A stretch of DNA of 64,000 nt from Alloacidobacterium dinghuense (GTDB taxonomy: Bacteria; Acidobacteriota; Terriglobia; Terriglobales; Acidobacteriaceae), in the NCBI RefSeq assembly GCF_014274465.1, contig NZ_CP060394.1, positions 2,480,001 through 2,544,000 of the forward strand. Reading direction: 5' to 3'. The position numbers and the translations under genes are program-made. Each line of letters starts with the position of its first letter. The first letter of the stretch is position 1. The notes below the pieces were generated by a model that was not told the DNA's origin, ran no database searches, and was given only the letters and a program-made list of their open reading frames with translations. Positions 44,461 through 52,971 of this stretch are shown piece by piece.

Positions 44461-45030
44461 ATGGCGACTGGACAAATAGAGAGAGGCGCATCGCAACGGG
44501 GTCTATTATTCCGCACCAGCCATGCAGTCGGCTCGGCGACGATTCTGGCGATTGCCTGCCTGCTCAGTTATTGGTTGATCACTACGGTCCTGACTCGTGA
44601 ATACAGCGTTTCACGAAATGATGATTTGCTTGGTGGCATGTGGGCGGTGGTTGCCACCATCTTTGTGTACCGCAGCAGCTACCAGAAGATGGCTCGCGCC
44701 GTTGTGTCGCGTACAGTTGCAACGCTGGTGAGCTTTGTCGCCTGCCTCGCTTACCTGCTTTTCTTCCCGTTTCACGTAGTAGGAATGGCCGCGTTGATCG
44801 GGATCATCGCTATTATTTTGGCGCTGGTTCGCCGATCCGAGGACATCGTCATGGCAGCCATTACAATCGCCGTCGTCTTGGTCATCGCCGACATTAGTCC
44901 GAGGAATGCCTGGATACAGCCCATTTTGCGCCTTGTCGACACTGCTGTGGGGATTTCAGTTGGCATCGCAGCCTCGTGGATCAGCCTCGGCTTGGGTCTA
45001 AGTTCGAAATTGGAGCACAGTGGCGCGTGA
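44461..45030 (+). CDS. FUSC-family-like inner-membrane protein
   Basis: 189 residues with about five or six helices. The start has a good ribosome site (CAAGGAGTGAAGTT). The core GGMWAVVATIFVYRSSYQKM and RTVATLVSFVACLAYLLFFP resemble FUSC/aromatic-acid-exporter proteins, which are involved in export of aromatic carboxylic acids, but the cytosolic domain of those proteins is lacking. Half-length members are common. It is monocistronic on the plus strand, followed by deletion scars. Confidence 0.75.
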   Translation: MATGQIERGASQRGLLFRTSHAVGSATILAIACLLSYWLITTVLTREYSVSRNDDLLGGMWAVVATIFVYRSSYQKMARAVVSRTVATLVSFVACLAYLLFFPFHVVGMAALIGIIAIILALVRRSEDIVMAAITIAVVLVIADISPRNAWIQPILRLVDTAVGISVGIAASWISLGLGLSSKLEHSGA

Positions 45031-45172
45031 GAGCTGCTCCCAATAGCAAGGGAGGAGACATGTAGAGGGACTGACGAGAATCGATCCTTCTTCAGCATGA
45101 CCACGCATCAGGAGGCCCTTTTTACGACGGGGAACTGCCTGGAGCACACGCATCACGAGCGGGAAAGGATAA

Positions 45173-45540
45173 ATGCTTATGAAGAACTTCCATCTTGCTT
45201 GCTTGCCGGCAGACGGAATTGGACCTGAGGTGATTGCTTCGAGCCGCCAAGTTCTCGAGAAGCTCACGCAGCTTCATGGCGGAATCTCTTTCGATTTTCA
45301 ACACTTTGATTGGAGTTCAACTCGCTACCAAGAAAAAGGCTCCATGATGCCTGAGGATGGCCTGCAACAACTGGAGCAGGGAGGCTTCGACGGCATTCTG
45401 TTAGGGCCTGTGGGAAGCCCTCACGTTCCTGATCACACCACGCTCTGGGGTTTATTGCTACCAATCCGCCAAGGACTGGAGCAGTACATCAATCTGCGGC
45501 CCTTGCGGCTCCTCGAAGGGATCGATACTCCCTTTCGAAG
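45173..45540 (+). pseudogene. N-terminal part of a D-malate/tartrate dehydrogenase (DmlA/TtuC-like), truncated
   Basis: About 120 residues from MLMKNFHLACLPADGIGPEV through FDFQHFDWSSTRYQEKGSMM and LWGLLLPIRQGLEQYINLRP. This is the N-terminal third of beta-decarboxylating dehydrogenases. After EGIDTPFR (near 45540) the DNA becomes the middle of an alcohol dehydrogenase in another frame, and the open frame ends at 45622. The metal and Lys/Tyr catalytic residues, in the missing part, are gone. A deletion junction joins the two genes. Confidence 0.82.
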
Positions 45541-46521
45541 TCCGGGACAGCACTCTCTCGCTACCCGGTGCCACATCCAATCGTGCTCGGACACGAAGGT
45601 GCTGGAATCGTTGAGAGCGTAGGCGCTGACGTTCTCAAAGTCGCGCCCGGCGATTCCGTGGTGCTCACCTTCTTGACATGCGGACGTTGTAAGCCTTGTC
45701 GCTTGGGAAGGATGGCACATTGCGAGAAGACGTTCCCACTCTGCTTCGGTGGAGCACGGTTGGACGGCAGCACTGCTACACTCGACGGCCAGGGAGAGAA
45801 AGTTCACGATCACTTTTTCGGGCAATCGTCCTTTGCCACGTACGCACTCGCCAATGAACGCAACGTGGTCAAGGTCAGCAGTGACGTACCGCTCGAACGC
45901 CTCGGTCCGCTCGGATGCGGTATTCAGACCGGAGCCAGCGCCGTAATGAATGCACTGAATGTGAGACCGGGTACAAGTTTCGCTTCCTTCGGCGCGGGCG
46001 CAGTTGGGTACTCTGCGATCATGGCAGCACGGGCTGTTGGGGCAACAACCATCGTCGCCATAGACATCGTGCCCTCGCGTCTGGAAATGGCAAAGGAACT
46101 GGGCGCGACGCATGCTATTAACAGTAAACAGACAAATCCGGTCGAGGCGATCCGAGATATTACTGGTGGCGGAGTCGATTACTCGCTGGAGACCTCTGGG
46201 AACCCCAGTGTGTTGCATCAGGCGATAGAAGCACTCGGATCTCTCGGCACGTGCGGAATCGTCGGAGCAGAGCCGCTAGGCACAGAGGTGAGCTTTGACG
46301 TGAACACCCTGATGATACAAGGCAAAGGGATACGCGGCATTCTTGAGGGTGAGAGCGTTCCTGACATTTTTATCCCGCAGCTCATCGAACTCAACGCGCA
46401 GGGGCGCTTCCCGTTCGAGAAACTGATGAAGTTTTACAGCCTCGATCAAATCAATCAAGCTGCGCAAGACAGTGAAAAAGGGGTCACAATCAAACCCGTC
46501 ATTCGCCTATCAGCAGCGTGA
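45541..46521 (+). pseudogene. Headless zinc-type alcohol dehydrogenase (aryl-alcohol dehydrogenase-like)
   Basis: Open frame from about 45541, with an ATG at 45568 (MPHPIVLGHEGAGIVESVGA). It keeps the GHEGAG site, the four structural-zinc cysteines (TCGRCKPCRLGRMAHC), the NAD fold (FGAGAVGYSAIMAARAVGAT) and the whole C-terminus (QAAQDSEKGVTIKPVI). The first ~50 residues, including the catalytic-zinc Cys, are missing, replaced by the DmlA-like fragment. Probably inactive even if translated from 45568, though the remaining ~318 residues are undamaged, which suggests a young deletion or some residual use. Confidence 0.78.
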
Positions 46522-46538
46522 GCGGGAAAGGATACTCG

Positions 46539-46754
46539 ATGTCACAGGTCACAAAATCCGCTTTCTTCCGCGCTCGGCGTGGCCCGAGTGGGCTCTCGGC
46601 GCGATGCCTCAACGATGATCTGCACCGGTCCGTTGATGAAGCCGATGCGGCGGTCATTGCTACTCGAAGAGACATCGTGTCGGTAACGATCCGGATGGCG
46701 ACCGGAGCCCGAAACCTTAAAATCACACATCACCGAGACGAGTGCCGGAAATGA
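46539..46754 (+). CDS. Small hypothetical protein (71 residues)
   Basis: GGGAAAGGATACTCG precedes the ATG, 18 bases after the alcohol dehydrogenase stop. The product (MSQVTKSAFFRARRGPSGLS at the start, ending HHRDECRK) is basic, has no membrane segment and no recognised domain. It may be a real small gene or another rearranged stub. Confidence 0.35.
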   Translation: MSQVTKSAFFRARRGPSGLSARCLNDDLHRSVDEADAAVIATRRDIVSVTIRMATGARNLKITHHRDECRK

Positions 46755-46769
46755 AGCATGGAGATGATT

Positions 46770-47270
46770 ATGTCTAAATCGAAACCGATCACCCCAACTG
46801 CCGCGATATTTTATAGCGGACTCATCGCTGGAATACTCGATGTGGCTGACGGCTTCGTGGCCTATTACTTCGCTGCGGGCTTCCCCCCGATCCAAGTTCT
46901 GCAATTCATTGCCAGCGGCTTTTATGGAGCGGCCGCTTTTCAAAAGGAAATTTCCGGCGCCTTGGTTGGTCTCCTCGCCCATTTTTTCCTGGCCTTCGCG
47001 GTCGCCGCCATCTACGTGGGAGCAAGCCGGTTTCTGCCCATGCTAAACAGGGAGGCGGTAATGTGGGGCACGATCTACGGCGCTGCGGTATTCGTTGTTA
47101 TGAACCTTGTCGTACTACCACACAGAGCAGTCGTGAAATCACCCTTGTCTTTGCCGCTCTTGCTGAACGGGGTTCTCGGGCACGCTTTATTCGTTGGCTT
47201 ACCGATCGCCTTGGCAGCCCGACGCATTACAAACCAGTCCAGCTTCAGTGCTCAGGCGGCTCAACTATAA
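46770..47270 (+). CDS. Conserved hypothetical membrane protein, four helices
   Basis: 166 residues from the ATG at 46770 (GGAGATGATT upstream). Four hydrophobic segments: AIFYSGLIAGILDVADGFVA, GLLAHFFLAFAVAAIYVGA, MWGTIYGAAVFVVMNLVVLP and NGVLGHALFVGLPIALAARR. The pattern is like small YagU/DUF1440-type proteins, but the family was not recognised with certainty. Function unknown. No operon partner downstream. Confidence 0.75.
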   Translation: MSKSKPITPTAAIFYSGLIAGILDVADGFVAYYFAAGFPPIQVLQFIASGFYGAAAFQKEISGALVGLLAHFFLAFAVAAIYVGASRFLPMLNREAVMWGTIYGAAVFVVMNLVVLPHRAVVKSPLSLPLLLNGVLGHALFVGLPIALAARRITNQSSFSAQAAQL

Positions 47271-48454
47271 ATCTGTAGGAGCAACTCCAGACCAGAACAT
47301 TCCGGAAAAACACGGCCCGCCATTTAGAGGAAGGGTGCGGTTTACTACGGCACAAAACTCTCTGGTGCTTCCAACCACCAGACGAAGAGGTCGCTCAACT
47401 TCAAAGACACGGCGCCTGGATGGGCTCAACGACCAACACAATCGCTCCCCGCGGGGTCTTCTGACTGCCTTTGAGCGAACGGTGCCAATCCTTGCGTGAG
47501 CGCTACACGAACCACAGGTGAGGTGCGAACTTACCGAGCCGGCATTTGCGCTGGTTGTCTATCTTCCACTGATCGGGGACCCTATGCATTCCGTTCGCTG
47601 ACGGCGCACCAATAAGGAAAACAAGCCTCGCTAAGGGGAGTGAGAGTACCGGGAGATCCTTTACGTTTTAGACCGGGGAGATGGTTTACAAGCCCTTGCG
47701 GTGAGAGTGGCTCTGGTTGCGGGTTTTCGGCGGCCTTTGCCGGTCTTCAGATAGATGATAGTCGTCGCCGTAGCCGTGGGAATGTGGTAATCCCGCAGGG
47801 ATTTCCAAGGATGTGGGAAGGGTGGAAAGCCGGCTTTTGGGCTTTCCAAGCTTTCCATACTCCGGCATTTTCATGTCCTGCTTTGGAAACGCGTTTCACA
47901 AAGTCACAATCACCGCAAAGGCCCGTTTGGGGAAACAGGGAACCACTTGTCCGAGATGCGGACTACACCGACAAATGGACTCCCCTCGCTGGTAAATGAG
48001 TGAGTTGGCGATCAAGTGCTCGTTGACAGTTTTCTCTACTCTGACAGCGCCGCCCTCTGAAGGAGCCACCAGATGTATCCGTGTATGCTCACGCGGCCGT
48101 TCTCTGCGACGGCTTTGAAGTAGCACAGATGTCTGAGCTCCGTGGATAAAATCCTACCTTACTACTCCTATCTGTTTTGTAGATATGTGTGCTCAGAACA
48201 AAGTGCGGGTCCTCTCCTTCCCTTCGAGAATCCATATGGCAGTGACGTTCTCCCTGGGATGTTTACGGGGAGGTGGCCGCGAAGAGGCGCTTTGAACCGT
48301 GTCGAAGAAGATCATCAACCTCAGCGCATCGAGCGCGCCGATCCTTCAGTTGGGAGTCCGGGGACACAACGAATACCAAAGCCGGGTGCAGCTCCGTAAG
48401 GCACTTGGGGCAGGTGGTAGTAAAGGCTGCAAAATTCAAACGGAGTTGGAAGAA
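47271..48454. other. About 1.2 kb without a supported gene
   Basis: Short frames on both strands overlap each other and none has a domain. The part 47640-47950 has the look of a dispersed intergenic element: on the minus strand it reads YGKLGKPKSRLSTLPTSLEI and GLPHSHGYGD-like peptides, typical of non-coding GC-skewed spacers rather than proteins. A 9-bp stem lies within it (47823-47848). 48142-48400 may contain the promoter of the following ATPase gene. Confidence 0.4.
47823..47848. repeat. Perfect inverted repeat in the intergenic region
   Basis: TGGAAAGCC-N8-GGCTTTCCA, a 9-bp stem. It is followed by partly matching copies (AGCTTTCCA at 47849-47857). Possibly part of a dispersed palindromic element or a terminator for the opposite strand. 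Confidence 0.5.
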
Positions 48455-48961
48455 ATGACTCAGACACACACACTCTCTCTCCTACCTTGCATATCTCATG
48501 GCGTTTTCTTTGTTGAGTTGCGTCAGTCCTTCCCGAGTCAAGTCCAGGCTATCTCGCCATTCGTAGAACGGCTCATTCACTTCATTGCAAAGGCTCGAAG
48601 CTTGGTGGGGAGTGAGATTGGCTACTTCGACCGGCTGGACATTGGAATAGCGCTGCATGAGGCGCTAGCGAATGCCATAGTTCATGGCAACCAAGAGGAC
48701 CCTGACAGGCGCGTTTACATCGTGTGCCGTTGCACTACAGGTGGAGAGGTTTCGATCACGGTTCAAGACGAGGGACGTGGGTTTGACAGCAAAGTAGTAC
48801 CGGATCCGACAACTCCAGAGAACCGGCTGGTGAAGCACGGGCGCGGGATCTACCTCATGAAAATGTTAATGGACGAGGTTCGTTTCGAGCGGGGCGGTGC
48901 ACTTGTTTATATGCGCAAGAAGCCCAGGGCTGGGACAGCCGGAGAGAGGAAAGCAGGATGA
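48455..48961 (+). CDS. Anti-sigma-factor-type serine kinase/ATPase (RsbW/SpoIIAB-like, HATPase_c)
   Basis: 168 residues from the ATG at 48455 (CGGAGTTGGAAG upstream). GHKL ATPase signatures: the N-box ALHEALANAIVHGNQED and the G1 box VQDEGRGFD, then the GRGIYLMKMLMDEV lid. Such proteins phosphorylate STAS anti-anti-sigma factors and bind sigma factors in partner-switching systems. No anti-sigma antagonist or sigma gene is adjacent, but two STAS-like genes (3886 and 34949) and an ECF sigma gene (58252) lie in the window. A link between them is speculation. Confidence 0.87.
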   Translation: MTQTHTLSLLPCISHGVFFVELRQSFPSQVQAISPFVERLIHFIAKARSLVGSEIGYFDRLDIGIALHEALANAIVHGNQEDPDRRVYIVCRCTTGGEVSITVQDEGRGFDSKVVPDPTTPENRLVKHGRGIYLMKMLMDEVRFERGGALVYMRKKPRAGTAGERKAG

Positions 48962-49038
48962 CACAGACAAGCAAGGAGCCCAATACTACAACTTCCATTT
49001 AAAAATTGCGGCTCAATAAGTTTTCGTTTAGGAGGAAT

Positions 49039-49362
49039 ATGGGAAACGAGAATGTGGAACTTCTTTCGTGCGTTTTCTGCCTTATCAAAGCAGTAATCTT
49101 ACTATTCGTATTCTTTGCCGTCGCCCTTCTCTGCAAATGGCTCTTACGCTGTATCCCCTGGAAGAGCGTTAAACGGCGTCCGGTCAAACACGCGATGGTG
49201 CATTCTCTCGGCACCTTGCGGCCTCCTCGGAATTTCGATGAACTGCTGCTCGGCATTGCGCTGAAAAACCATCAGCAACTACCTCGATCAAGTTTCGCCG
49301 GTAGCTGTCGATCCAGTGTTTGCAGCGGAGAGAAAATGATCAACCCACGGGTAACCGACTGA
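49039..49362 (+). CDS. Small single-span membrane protein, hypothetical
   Basis: 107 residues. A strong ribosome site (TTAGGAGGAAT) precedes the ATG. One long hydrophobic stretch at ~10-35 (CLIKAVILLFVFFAVALLCK) is followed by a basic cytosolic tail with several Lys/Arg and Ser. No known domain. It lies 77 bases after the RsbW-like gene in the same direction, so they may be co-transcribed. Confidence 0.6.
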   Translation: MGNENVELLSCVFCLIKAVILLFVFFAVALLCKWLLRCIPWKSVKRRPVKHAMVHSLGTLRPPRNFDELLLGIALKNHQQLPRSSFAGSCRSSVCSGEKMINPRVTD

Positions 49363-49560
49363 GCTTGCCTTCGGTGGATGAAGTCGCCACCACGTGTGGC
49401 CATGAGGAGGCTGATGAGCAGATTTGAATCATCAAAGTTTCGAAACCCGGAGCTGAATCCTGAGCAACGCCACATAGCGGACCAGACGCTCCATAAACCG
49501 CAGAGCGCAATGCGGCACTCGCAGACCGGGATGCCAACGGGGGCGAGAGGTCATGGAGCA

Positions 49561-50391
49561 ATGATTTGTGAGGTACCACCGATAACGCGGCCCTCGGTCA
49601 CAGAACTCGCAGGGCCACTTCGCACGCCGGCGGCCGGTCGGAGACTTGCTGATCGTGTCTGTCTGGTCGTCGGCGCGACGAGCGGCATCGGTCGGGCGAC
49701 AGCATTGCGGATGGCCGAGGAAGGCGCGGGAGCCGTCGTGGTCGCCGGACGACGGGACTCACTCGGACGGGCGCTTGAAGACGAGCTTCGACTTCGGGGC
49801 GCCGAAAGTCTCTTTGTCACCACCGATGTCACCCGCGAGCCGGATGTCGCCGAACTGGTAGAACAGACGATGGTCCGGTTCGGCCGCCTCGACGCCGTAT
49901 TCAATAACGCCGGATATCTGGAGAGGCGGGCTCGGCTCGCCGAGCAGCCGGGTGATGTCTACGCGCACGTCTTCGACACCAATGTCCGCGCTCTCTTCAT
50001 CGCCATGCGCCATGAGATTCCGGCGCTGCTGACCTCTGGTGGCGGAGCGATCGTCAACAACACGAGCGTCAGTGGCGTACGGAATCCCAATCCGGGTCTG
50101 GCGCTCTATGGTGCCTCCAAGGCTGCGGCCATCGCTCTGACGCGCGCCGCCGCGATGGAATATGCGCCTCAAGGGGTCCGCATCAACTCAGTCGCACCGG
50201 GCCGCGTCGTTACGGAAATGATGGTCGCGTCTGGCATTGCCGACATGCGGAGCGTAGCCGCCGGGCTGCCGCTCCGGCGCATGGGACATCCGGAGGAAGT
50301 GGCAGCGGCCGCGATTTGGCTTTTGTCGGACGAGGCTACTTACATCGTCGGCCATGTGCTGTCTGCTGATGGTGGATTTCTTGCGGCGTGA
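49561..50391 (+). CDS. Short-chain dehydrogenase/reductase, GC-rich
   Basis: About 276 residues from the ATG at 49561; an open frame extends upstream to 49378, but that part is unlike the family. NAD motif GATSGIG, NNAG in DAVFNNAGYLE, catalytic Ser in IVNNTSVSG, YxxxK in LALYGASKAAAIAL and the ending GHVLSADGGFLAA. Third positions are strongly G/C (for example runs of GCC, GTC, CGG, GAC) compared with the neighbours, and the residues are Ala-rich. This suggests transfer from a high-GC organism. Substrate unknown. A hairpin follows the stop. Confidence 0.85.
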   Translation: MICEVPPITRPSVTELAGPLRTPAAGRRLADRVCLVVGATSGIGRATALRMAEEGAGAVVVAGRRDSLGRALEDELRLRGAESLFVTTDVTREPDVAELVEQTMVRFGRLDAVFNNAGYLERRARLAEQPGDVYAHVFDTNVRALFIAMRHEIPALLTSGGGAIVNNTSVSGVRNPNPGLALYGASKAAAIALTRAAAMEYAPQGVRINSVAPGRVVTEMMVASGIADMRSVAAGLPLRRMGHPEEVAAAAIWLLSDEATYIVGHVLSADGGFLAA

Positions 50392-50403
50392 TCGTTGGCA
50401 AGC

Positions 50404-50435
50404 GTGTTGGCCGGTCTTGAAATGGCCGGCCACAC
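50404..50435 (+). terminator. GC-rich inverted repeat after the SDR gene
   Basis: GTGTTGGCCGG and CCGGCCACAC pair around an ~11-base loop with one bulge, starting 13 bases after the stop. No T-tract follows. Likely transcript end or a mark of the transferred segment. Confidence 0.45.
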
Positions 50436-51280
50436 CCGACGACGATAGCACTACGTCTTCGCTGTGGCCCTAGATAATCGCGATCGCACCCACGAGTTTT
50501 TCGTCAATAGATTCCTCAGTCAAACCGAGATCGTGCATTAATGCAACCCGAGAAATAGAACTTCCGAGTCATACCGCATCCCACCGCGGCGGCCCAACGG
50601 CTCTGCAAAAGCAAATGTTCGAAATAGGTGATTCAGGAGACAAAGCGGCGTTACGCTCCCGACAAATTGCATTGCTTCGACGGCGAGCGTAGTGCCCGGA
50701 TACGAATTCCGGATATTCTTTGCGGAAGGCTGATACCTGAATTGACGAGCATTGAACATCCCTTGAGGCGTTACCTTGATGGTTCAAGCCGTATAGGGCG
50801 CGATGGCCCCACCTAGTGGCCTCTCCCTGTGCGAGCTTTCAATACATGACACTGTGTGATTACCGTCCCCGGTGTGAGAGACAATCGAAATAGATCTTCT
50901 CGGGTGCTGCCGCCGGCCACCATCAATAGCCTTACGAAATTTCACAAAGCCCAGTAACCGCAATCGTTTCTCCCCGCGTATTCCTCTACAGATGCGCCGA
51001 ATATGACGTAGGCTACATCTTTCATGGTCGATAAGAAGGTGGTCGACTCACGTCCGGCTCCGGCAAGGGGCGGGCGAGCCTTCATTTCCTGCTGAGAATG
51101 CCTCGCGCCGATGGCCGGGGACCACCCGTCGCCAAAAGCATTACTAGTCTCGGTTAACGCACGTGTTTTCGTCCTATCTTTTCTTGCGATAGGTATCCCC
51201 GGAACAAAGCATGAGCCCTCCCTTCCCTCTCGGAATCGAACATTTGTAACGACGTCTTTCTCTGGCAGGTCGGTAATAAG
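50436..51280. other. About 850 bases without a supported gene
   Basis: Short overlapping frames on both strands, none with a family signature or convincing ribosome site. The last ~200 bases are AT-richer and should hold the promoter of the protease gene. Nothing repetitive was seen. Confidence 0.4.
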
Positions 51281-51289
51281 GTGACAGCG

Positions 51290-52924
51290 ATGCATATTCT
51301 TCTCCTCAACCTAGGTATGAAATCTGCCCAGGATGTAAAGCAGGCCTTATCAGGTCAAGGCTATGAAATCACTACAGGCCGCACTCGGACGGTTGACGAA
51401 ATTCGCGTTCTTTTCCCGGAGGTCTTAATTACAGAGGCAACACCATCCGACCTCAGCTGCTGCGGCTTGATCAGCCAGATCAAGGCGGATCCTGATCTGC
51501 GAACGCTCAAGATTGTGATAATCATTCATGGTGGCGCCCTGGAACGTACCCGCGCGTTGGACTTGGGCGCCGACGACGTCATCTCCTTTCCGTTTGAACC
51601 ATTGGAGTTCGCAGCGAGGATCAGGACGCAGTTTCGTGAGAGACAACCAGAACTTGAGCTCGAAGCAAAGCTGAACGATGCATTGCAAAGAGAGCACTTG
51701 GCGGAGAGTGCTGTGGAAGCTCTGAGTGACGGCATGAATGCCAAACGGGGCTTTCGGTTGCTTCCGGCGATCTATGTTCTCAGCGCGATAGTGGTTTTGC
51801 CAGCACTCGCAACGATCATTTCGAACCGGCACAGCCGGAAGGATACGCTCCAACTCAAAGCCGAGGTTGCGCAGTTGAACGGCGGAATCTTGCAACAGGG
51901 AGAACTCCTGCGCCGCACAGAACAAGCGCGTGCGTCCCTGAACGCAAGCGACGCTTCGGTAATTCGCGAATCGTTGAAGGCGCAAACCGAAGAGCTCCGC
52001 AGAGAGATAGCGGCGAACAGCGATACAGATGGCGAATCTCTTAAGAGACAGCTTCAGGAGACTCAGAATCGCGTGGGCCGGCTTGAGGATGAGGACCGGG
52101 TAGCGGAAACGATCGTTCACAGATATGGACCGAGCATCTGCCTGTTGCACGTGGTAGTAGGCTTTCGAGACAAAGACTCCGGACAGTTAATTCGTATCTC
52201 CGCTGATGCCACAGATAAGGCGGGGGTGGACGACTTGGGGATGGTATCTCTCGGAACTGGGGGAACTGGACCGCCTCTGCAGCTTGACGTCTTTGGCACA
52301 GGATTTCTCGTAGCACGCGACGGACGTCTCGTCACCAATCATCACGTTGCGGAGCCCTGGTGGAGTAATGAGAACTTGAAGCAGCTTCTGGATGGGGGTG
52401 CTGTTGCGTACGCCGTGTCTTACACAGCGTACTTCCCCGGGACGCTTCAGGGCATCGCGGCTAAGCTCGACCGAATTTCGCCGCATGCCGATTTGGCAAC
52501 TCTCAAGTTACAGGCTCCTGCGCCGCCTCATACCGCACTTGTGGAATTCGATGATCGCAGTGAAGCCAGTGTGGCGGGCGATCCGGTCGTGTTGATTGGA
52601 TACCCCACAGGAATTGAAGGCATCCTCGCTCGTGGAGGAGACGACGTCGCACAAAAAGTGGTGGGGAACACCCAGGAGATGACCCAGATTGTTTCGCAGT
52701 TGGCAGCTCAAGACCTCATTCGCCCTACGACTACGCAGGGACACATCGGAGATGTTCTCAAGGGCGAGATTATTTACGATGCAGCGACCACGTCCGGCGG
52801 TTCTGGGGGCCCGCTCTTCAATCGCGATGGCAAGGTGATTGGTGTGAATCGGGCCATGCTGAGTGACTTCGGCGGCTCGAACATGGCGGTTCCCATCCGT
52901 TACGCCGATGAGTTGGTGAAGTGA
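51290..52924 (+). CDS. Pseudo-receiver / transmembrane / coiled-coil / trypsin-like serine protease
   Basis: 544 residues from the ATG at 51290 (AAGGTGAC upstream; a GTG at 51281 is possible). Residues ~1-120 have a receiver fold, but the acidic pocket is lost (LLLNLG), the phospho-Asp position reads ITEATPSD, and the Lys position reads ISFPFEP. Then an acidic linker, one membrane helix at ~160-180 (LLPAIYVLSAIVVLPALATI), a coiled coil to ~270, and a trypsin-like domain: His in LVTNHHVAEPW, Asp in ISPHADLATLKL, Ser in TTSGGSGGPLFNRDGKVIG. The receiver faces the cytosol and the protease the periplasm. The order is reminiscent of DegS/HtrA anchored proteases but without a PDZ domain. It precedes DUF3300 and DUF2950 genes in one probable operon. 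Confidence 0.88.
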   Translation: MHILLLNLGMKSAQDVKQALSGQGYEITTGRTRTVDEIRVLFPEVLITEATPSDLSCCGLISQIKADPDLRTLKIVIIIHGGALERTRALDLGADDVISFPFEPLEFAARIRTQFRERQPELELEAKLNDALQREHLAESAVEALSDGMNAKRGFRLLPAIYVLSAIVVLPALATIISNRHSRKDTLQLKAEVAQLNGGILQQGELLRRTEQARASLNASDASVIRESLKAQTEELRREIAANSDTDGESLKRQLQETQNRVGRLEDEDRVAETIVHRYGPSICLLHVVVGFRDKDSGQLIRISADATDKAGVDDLGMVSLGTGGTGPPLQLDVFGTGFLVARDGRLVTNHHVAEPWWSNENLKQLLDGGAVAYAVSYTAYFPGTLQGIAAKLDRISPHADLATLKLQAPAPPHTALVEFDDRSEASVAGDPVVLIGYPTGIEGILARGGDDVAQKVVGNTQEMTQIVSQLAAQDLIRPTTTQGHIGDVLKGEIIYDAATTSGGSGGPLFNRDGKVIGVNRAMLSDFGGSNMAVPIRYADELVK

Positions 52925-52971
52925 GCAGCCATGTCCGCCCGCGCTTTAACACACAGAGGAGATTCAAAAAC

